Assembly: GCA_017618055.1 (NCBI GenBank) | Contig: JAFZVB010000014.1 | Location: 327,663-391,662, forward strand | Source: Clostridia bacterium | GTDB taxonomy: Bacteria > Bacillota > Clostridia > Christensenellales > CAG-917 | Direction of reading: 5' to 3' | DNA: 64,000 bases | Part shown: in pieces, positions 60,308 to 64,000 of the stretch | Layout: the number at the start of each line of letters is the position of its first letter | Position numbering within the stretch: position 1 is the stretch's first letter | The notes under the pieces: model-generated | What the model was told of the DNA's origin: nothing | What the model saw: the letters and a program-made list of their open reading frames with translations, nothing else | Databases searched by the model: none | Position numbers and translations under genes: made by a program

Positions 60308-62167
60308 TTATTTTTTCTTTAGAAGATTTGTCATTGCAATTAGTACAGCAATTATAGTTACACCCGTATCTCCAAATATAGAAAGCCAAATGTTTCCTAG
60401 ACCAATTGCACTTAAAATAAGAATAGAAATCTTAACAGTTAAAGCAAAGATAATATTTATAAGAACCGTTATCATTGTACGTCTTGCAATCTTCTTTGCA
60501 GATACTAATGTAGATAGGTCATCTTTAACTAAAACCATGTCTGCACTCTCTATTGCAGCCTGGGATCCAATACCTCCCATAGCTATGCCAATATCTGCTC
60601 TTCTAAGGGATGGAGCATCATTAATCCCGTCTCCGATATATGCAACTGTTTTTCCTTTATCCGTACTTAATATAGCGTTATCTACCACTTTAACCTTGTC
60701 TTCTGGTAATAAGTTGGCATTGTAAGACTTTATTCCAACCGTATCTGAGACAGCCTTTGCTATGGCCTCATTATCTCCAGTAAGCATCCTAAGTTCACAT
60801 CCCATATCGTTTAAAGCCTTGCAAGCTTCTATAGAATTTTCTTTAATTTCATCTGCTATAATTACTCTTGCAACAAGCTTATTTCCTTTAGAAAGATATA
60901 CACACGTTCCTACGCTTATTTCTTCATCTACTTCAGATACAACCTCTTTTATATAATTGAGATTGCCTAGTCTATATTCTTCATGGCTTAATCCTTTACC
61001 GCCAATCTCGCTAACACTTAAATCTCTTAACTCTATGTTATTCTCTTTAGCATATTGTAGGATTGCCTTTGCTATTGGGTGGGATGAATATTGTTCCATA
61101 GAACAAATAATCTCTAGCACTTCTTTTCTATCTTCCTCTCCATACACCTTAAATTCTTGTACTACGAAATCTCCTTTTGTAATGGTTCCTGTTTTGTCTG
61201 TATAGAAGATTTTACACTTATTTAATAACTCCAAATAGTTACTACCTTTAACAAGAATTCCTTGTTTTGCTGCCGACCCTATACCACCAAAGAAACATAG
61301 TGGAACAGCAAGTACAAATGCACATGGACAAGATACTACTAAGAACATTACAGCTCTTCTTAGCCACTCTATCCAGTTTCCTGTTACTGCACCGCCTATA
61401 ATGAATAATGCTATTGCAGATCCTACCACAACAGGCGTATATACTCTTGCAAATTTTGTAATGAATGTTTCTTGTTTACTCTTTTTATCTGAAGCCTCTT
61501 CTACCATATTTAAGATTCTAGAAACAGCACTATCTTCATATATGGCTTTAACCCTTGCCTCTATTGCATCTCCTTGGTTTATTCCTCCAGATAATATTTC
61601 TTCCCCAATATCTCTTGATACAGGAACAGATTCTCCTGTTAGTGCGGAGAAATCTAAATATGTTTTTCCTTTTGTAATTATGCTATCTACAGGAACTTTA
61701 TCTCCGTTCTTAATAAGAATTGTATCTCCAATTACGAGTTCACTTGGATCTACTTCTATCCATTCTCCATCTCTTAATACAACCGCAATCTTAGGAGCCA
61801 TCTCAACTAAAGAAGATATACTCCTTCTAGACTTTCCAACTGCTATGTGTTCAAAGAGTTCTCCTATTGCAAAAAATAACATAACAGCAACAGCTTCCAT
61901 ATGCTCTCCAATTGCAAGAGCGGCTATAGAGGCTATTGTCATGAGGAATGTCTCGTTTAAAAAATCTAAATGTATTATTCCTTTAATAGATTCCCAAATT
62001 ACCTCATACGAAATTATGATATATGGAACTAAGAATAAAATTAATTGGTAATACCATGCAAGTTCTTCCCCATTCACCTTAACAAATTTAGTAATTAGAA
62101 TAACAGCAACATATATAATTGCCGTTATAATAATTTTTATTAAGTCTATTCTCTGGGATTTCGTCAT
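60308..62167 (-). CDS. Zinc/cadmium-exporting P1B-type ATPase
   Basis: 619 residues. No N-terminal HMA domain. Membrane metal motif SCPCAFVLAVPLC, phosphorylation motif DKTGTITKG, HP motif YSSHPIAKAI, LTGDNEAIAK and GDGINDAPSLRRADIGIAMG. The CPC motif and the SmtB-type regulator upstream indicate Zn/Cd/Pb rather than Cu. The ATG lies 2 nt after the ancestral stop codon of a small HMA gene, with no Shine-Dalgarno sequence of its own, so its translation would depend on the upstream frame (see the HMA entry). It ends beside the riboswitch leader. Confidence 0.93.
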   Translation of the reverse strand: MTKSQRIDLIKIIITAIIYVAVILITKFVKVNGEELAWYYQLILFLVPYIIISYEVIWESIKGIIHLDFLNETFLMTIASIAALAIGEHMEAVAVMLFFAIGELFEHIAVGKSRRSISSLVEMAPKIAVVLRDGEWIEVDPSELVIGDTILIKNGDKVPVDSIITKGKTYLDFSALTGESVPVSRDIGEEILSGGINQGDAIEARVKAIYEDSAVSRILNMVEEASDKKSKQETFITKFARVYTPVVVGSAIALFIIGGAVTGNWIEWLRRAVMFLVVSCPCAFVLAVPLCFFGGIGSAAKQGILVKGSNYLELLNKCKIFYTDKTGTITKGDFVVQEFKVYGEEDRKEVLEIICSMEQYSSHPIAKAILQYAKENNIELRDLSVSEIGGKGLSHEEYRLGNLNYIKEVVSEVDEEISVGTCVYLSKGNKLVARVIIADEIKENSIEACKALNDMGCELRMLTGDNEAIAKAVSDTVGIKSYNANLLPEDKVKVVDNAILSTDKGKTVAYIGDGINDAPSLRRADIGIAMGGIGSQAAIESADMVLVKDDLSTLVSAKKIARRTMITVLINIIFALTVKISILILSAIGLGNIWLSIFGDTGVTIIAVLIAMTNLLKKK

Positions 62168-62169
62168 GG

Positions 62170-62382
62170 TTATACTAATTCTGTGTCATCTATTTTTCTT
62201 GCTTGCTTTCTAACTTATTCTAGAACTGAATCAAACTTGTCGTCATCTATGTCTAAAGTTAAACGCATAGCCATAAAGTTTACTTGTGCAGAGTTTACAC
62301 CCTTAACACCATTAAGTTTCTTTTCAAGTTTCATTGCACAGTTTGGACAATCCAATCCTGTTAGTTTAAATACTTTTTTCAT
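62170..62382 (-). pseudogene. Small HMA-domain metal-binding protein interrupted by an in-frame stop
   Basis: Reading from the ATG at 62382, 55 codons give an HMA protein (MKKVFKLTGLDCPNCAMKLE with the CxxC metal site, through LTLDIDDDKFDSVLE), then a TAA at 62215-62217. The frame continues for 14 codons (VRKQARKIDDTELV) to a second stop at 62170-62172, exactly 2 nt before the ATPase ATG, and those residues fit the normal C-terminus of such proteins. So one base change, probably AAA to TAA, cut the protein short. It may still fold as the CxxC half is present. The ATG overlaps the arsR stop (ATGA). Confidence 0.75.
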
Positions 62383-62708
62383 CTTTCTTCCTCTATATGA
62401 TCCATACCAATGGATATAATTTTTTCTACATGTTCATCTGCAAGTGAATAATATATCTCCTTCCCTTTTCTCTGGAAACGTACTAAATTCATTTGTCTTA
62501 AAACCCTTAATTGGTGAGATACAGCTGAGATAGACATATTAACTATTTTAGAAATATCTGAAACACCCAACTCTTCATACTTAAGAGCAACTAATATCTT
62601 TAATCTAGTTGAATCTCCAAATACCTTATACAACTCTGCCAAATCTAAAACCAAATCATCATCTGGCATCTCTTCTGTTACCTTTTTTACAATATCTTCC
62701 ATACCCAC
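62379..62708 (-). CDS. ArsR/SmtB family zinc-responsive repressor
   Basis: 109 residues. Winged helix around residues 30-85 (STRLKILVALKYEELGVSDISKIVNMSISAVSHQLRVLRQMNLVRFQRKGKEIYYSL). The alpha-5 metal site D91-x-H93-x10-H104-x2-E107 has the same spacing as SmtB (D104, H106, H117, E120), so zinc is the likely inducer. It represses the operon through the operator just downstream of the -10 box. Overlaps the HMA gene by 4 bp. Confidence 0.93.
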   Translation of the reverse strand: MGMEDIVKKVTEEMPDDDLVLDLAELYKVFGDSTRLKILVALKYEELGVSDISKIVNMSISAVSHQLRVLRQMNLVRFQRKGKEIYYSLADEHVEKIISIGMDHIEEER

Positions 62709-62725
62709 CTCTTATTATTGAACAT

Positions 62726-62741
62726 TTGAATAATTGTTCAA
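62726..62741 (-). promoter_or_regulatory. SmtB/ArsR-type operator of the zinc export operon
   Basis: A near-perfect palindrome of 16 bp reading TTGAACAATTATTCAA on the minus strand, matching the TGAACA-N4-TTCA layout of SmtB/CadC operators, placed between the -10 box and the arsR ATG. Confidence 0.75.
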
Positions 62742-62752
62742 GTATTGTCTAC

Positions 62753-62781
62753 ATTATAAACTTGTATTTATAGGATGTCAA
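62753..62781 (-). promoter_or_regulatory. Perfect consensus promoter of the zinc export operon
   Basis: On the minus strand TTGACA (62781-62776), 17-nt spacer, TATAAT (62758-62753). Confidence 0.88.
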
Positions 62782-62883
62782 CAGAAAATATTTAACTAAT
62801 TGAACACTTTTAAACATCTGTACATTGCTTTATCTTATGTATAGTTATAAAATATATGTAAAGAAATTTAAGGGGGTTTTACT

Positions 62884-64000
62884 ATGGGTGAATATAGTAA
62901 ATATATTTCAGAAAAACGTAGATCAGTTCCAACACCAAAAGATTTGGTAGATGAGAACGGAAAAGTAGTATTTGGAACTTTTGACAAAGAGTTCGAAACA
63001 ATGGAGCTTTTAAGAGCGAAGAAGCCAACAAGAGCGCCACAATTCTTAAACAAATTTAAGCTCACACTTTGGGAAGCAACAGAAGTACATCTTAAGAATG
63101 GTGTTCTCCTCGCTGTTGTTTGTGATATGGGTATCTTCGGAAAGCAATTAAATATGTTCTATGATAAGAGAACAAAGACAGTATATTGCTGGGATACACA
63201 ACAAAAATCCAAACTCACAACTATTGCTCCAAACCTTATTAACGGTGCTGTAGCAGAAGTACAAACAGATGTTGGTTTTGTTAAGTATGTTAACAGTTTT
63301 GAAAAAGGCGAAGCACAATTATCTGGTAAACATATTGGCAAATGCTTAATTAGCACACCAGAAGAATATGTAAAGTCCACAGGTTGGAAAGATAAGTTTG
63401 GCGAAGCAACAATTGAATATGACTTCCAATTAAAGAGAGTAAGCTTACCAAGCAACGTATCTATTCCTTTCCCATATTCAGATAATAGAACCTTATATAG
63501 CCAAAAAGATTTATTCAAGGCAGAAGGTAAATTAATTATCAATGGCGAAGAAATGCTTACAGATGAAGATTCGGCTGCAATTATTGATGACCACAGAGGT
63601 TATTATCCAAGAAAGGCACACTATGACTGGGTATCTACAATGGGAACAATCAATATTAATGGTGAAAAGAAGATGTTTGGTTTCAACTTAACACATAACC
63701 AATCCACAAACGAAGAAGACTACAATGAAAACTTAATCTTCTTAGAAGGAAGAACATCATTATTACCACCAGTTAAATTCACAAGATCCATTGAATCTAA
63801 AGACTATGTAAACTTCTCCGAATGGGAAGTAAAAGATGAATATGATATGGTAAATCTTAAGTTCAAGGTATATGGAGTAAACCCAATGATTATGCACGCA
63901 GGTGTTGTAAACATTGACTACTATGTAGCATGGGGCGAACTTGAAGGATATTTAAGAGATGAAGATGGAACCAAGTATGTTCTAGATGGAATGATGGGTA
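62884..64000 (+). CDS. DUF2804-like protein (3' truncated by the window end)
   Basis: The frame is open from the ATG at 62884 (AAGGGGG upstream) to the end of the window, at least 372 codons. FNLTHNQSTNEEDYNENLIFLEGRTSLLPPVKF and YYPRKAHYDWVSTMGTI are stretches I associate with the DUF2804 family, a widespread group of unknown function. No export signal. It is divergent from the zinc export operon and starts about 100 bp from that promoter. The family call is from memory of the pattern and needs a profile search. Confidence 0.7.
   Translation, partial: MGEYSKYISEKRRSVPTPKDLVDENGKVVFGTFDKEFETMELLRAKKPTRAPQFLNKFKLTLWEATEVHLKNGVLLAVVCDMGIFGKQLNMFYDKRTKTVYCWDTQQKSKLTTIAPNLINGAVAEVQTDVGFVKYVNSFEKGEAQLSGKHIGKCLISTPEEYVKSTGWKDKFGEATIEYDFQLKRVSLPSNVSIPFPYSDNRTLYSQKDLFKAEGKLIINGEEMLTDEDSAAIIDDHRGYYPRKAHYDWVSTMGTININGEKKMFGFNLTHNQSTNEEDYNENLIFLEGRTSLLPPVKFTRSIESKDYVNFSEWEVKDEYDMVNLKFKVYGVNPMIMHAGVVNIDYYVAWGELEGYLRDEDGTKYVLDGMMG

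Noticed and set aside
1-64000. CRISPR arrays, insertion sequences or integrases
   Set aside because: No regularly spaced repeat, transposase or tyrosine/serine recombinase catalytic domain was seen; the resolvase-type HTH at 9957-10134 is without its catalytic domain.

Overview
The window is AT-rich bacterial DNA that looks like an anaerobic, low-GC Bacillota (class Clostridia or a relative), probably uncultured. The evidence is a ferredoxin-dependent 2-oxoacid oxidoreductase, a flavodiiron protein, ribosomal protein L27 with a Prp-type N-terminal extension beside its Prp protease, DnaD/DnaC-type replication proteins, an FMN riboswitch, AbiE genes and HipA-like genes. TGA is used as a stop (many ATGA overlaps), so the code is standard. 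The assignment is inferred from gene content; no rRNA is present.

Layout. 1-3.4 kb: the end of a copper P-type ATPase, then GNAT, MnmM-like methyltransferase, DNA-deoxyinosine glycosylase and aquaporin genes. 3.6-8.4 kb: a plus-strand run (membrane protein with a Pro/Gln tail, phosphodiesterase, GH2 glycosidase, thyA, folA). 8.5-10.1 kb: a two-gene HipA-like module. 10.2-15.5 kb: the Vor-type oxidoreductase operon, an NYN protein, an 8-oxoguanine glycosylase and rpmA-prp-rplU. 15.5-23.6 kb: a methyltransferase, a LURP-one protein, an AbiE toxin-antitoxin pair, a hydrolase, tRNA-Leu(CAG), coaE, polA and a patatin. 23.6-28.8 kb: a large Ig-like/beta-helix surface protein with an ABC exporter. 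29.2-32.0 kb: a cation antiporter and a MATE pump. 32.0-35.7 kb: the glycolytic operon pgk-tpiA-gpmI. 35.8-39.5 kb: phosphatase, trmL, dus, mazG and flavin reductase. 40.0-42.3 kb: a DnaD-repeat protein and a DnaC-like loader. 42.4-47.1 kb: a peptidase, MarR, a BaiN-like flavoprotein and flavodiiron FprA. 47.1-48.8 kb: an RHH/HipA-like kinase pair and a TSCPD protein. 48.8-58.8 kb: two related FAD oxidoreductases flanking a reverse-transcriptase locus, plus several orphan genes. 59-62.8 kb: flavodoxin, an FMN-riboswitch-controlled RibU-like transporter and a zinc/cadmium exporter operon. From 62.9 kb: a DUF2804-type gene that runs off the end.

The strongest candidate for an undescribed system is 52.2-54.7 kb: an orphan ORF, a 119-nt segment closed by an 11-bp perfect inverted repeat, and a reverse transcriptase of an unassigned lineage. 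Second is the 8.5-10.1 kb module, where a HipA-like protein that has lost its catalytic residues is paired with a HipS-like domain fused to a resolvase-type HTH. Several genes have promoters whose -10 box lies 6-9 nt before a start codon with no ribosome-binding site, so leaderless transcription appears to recur in this genome.
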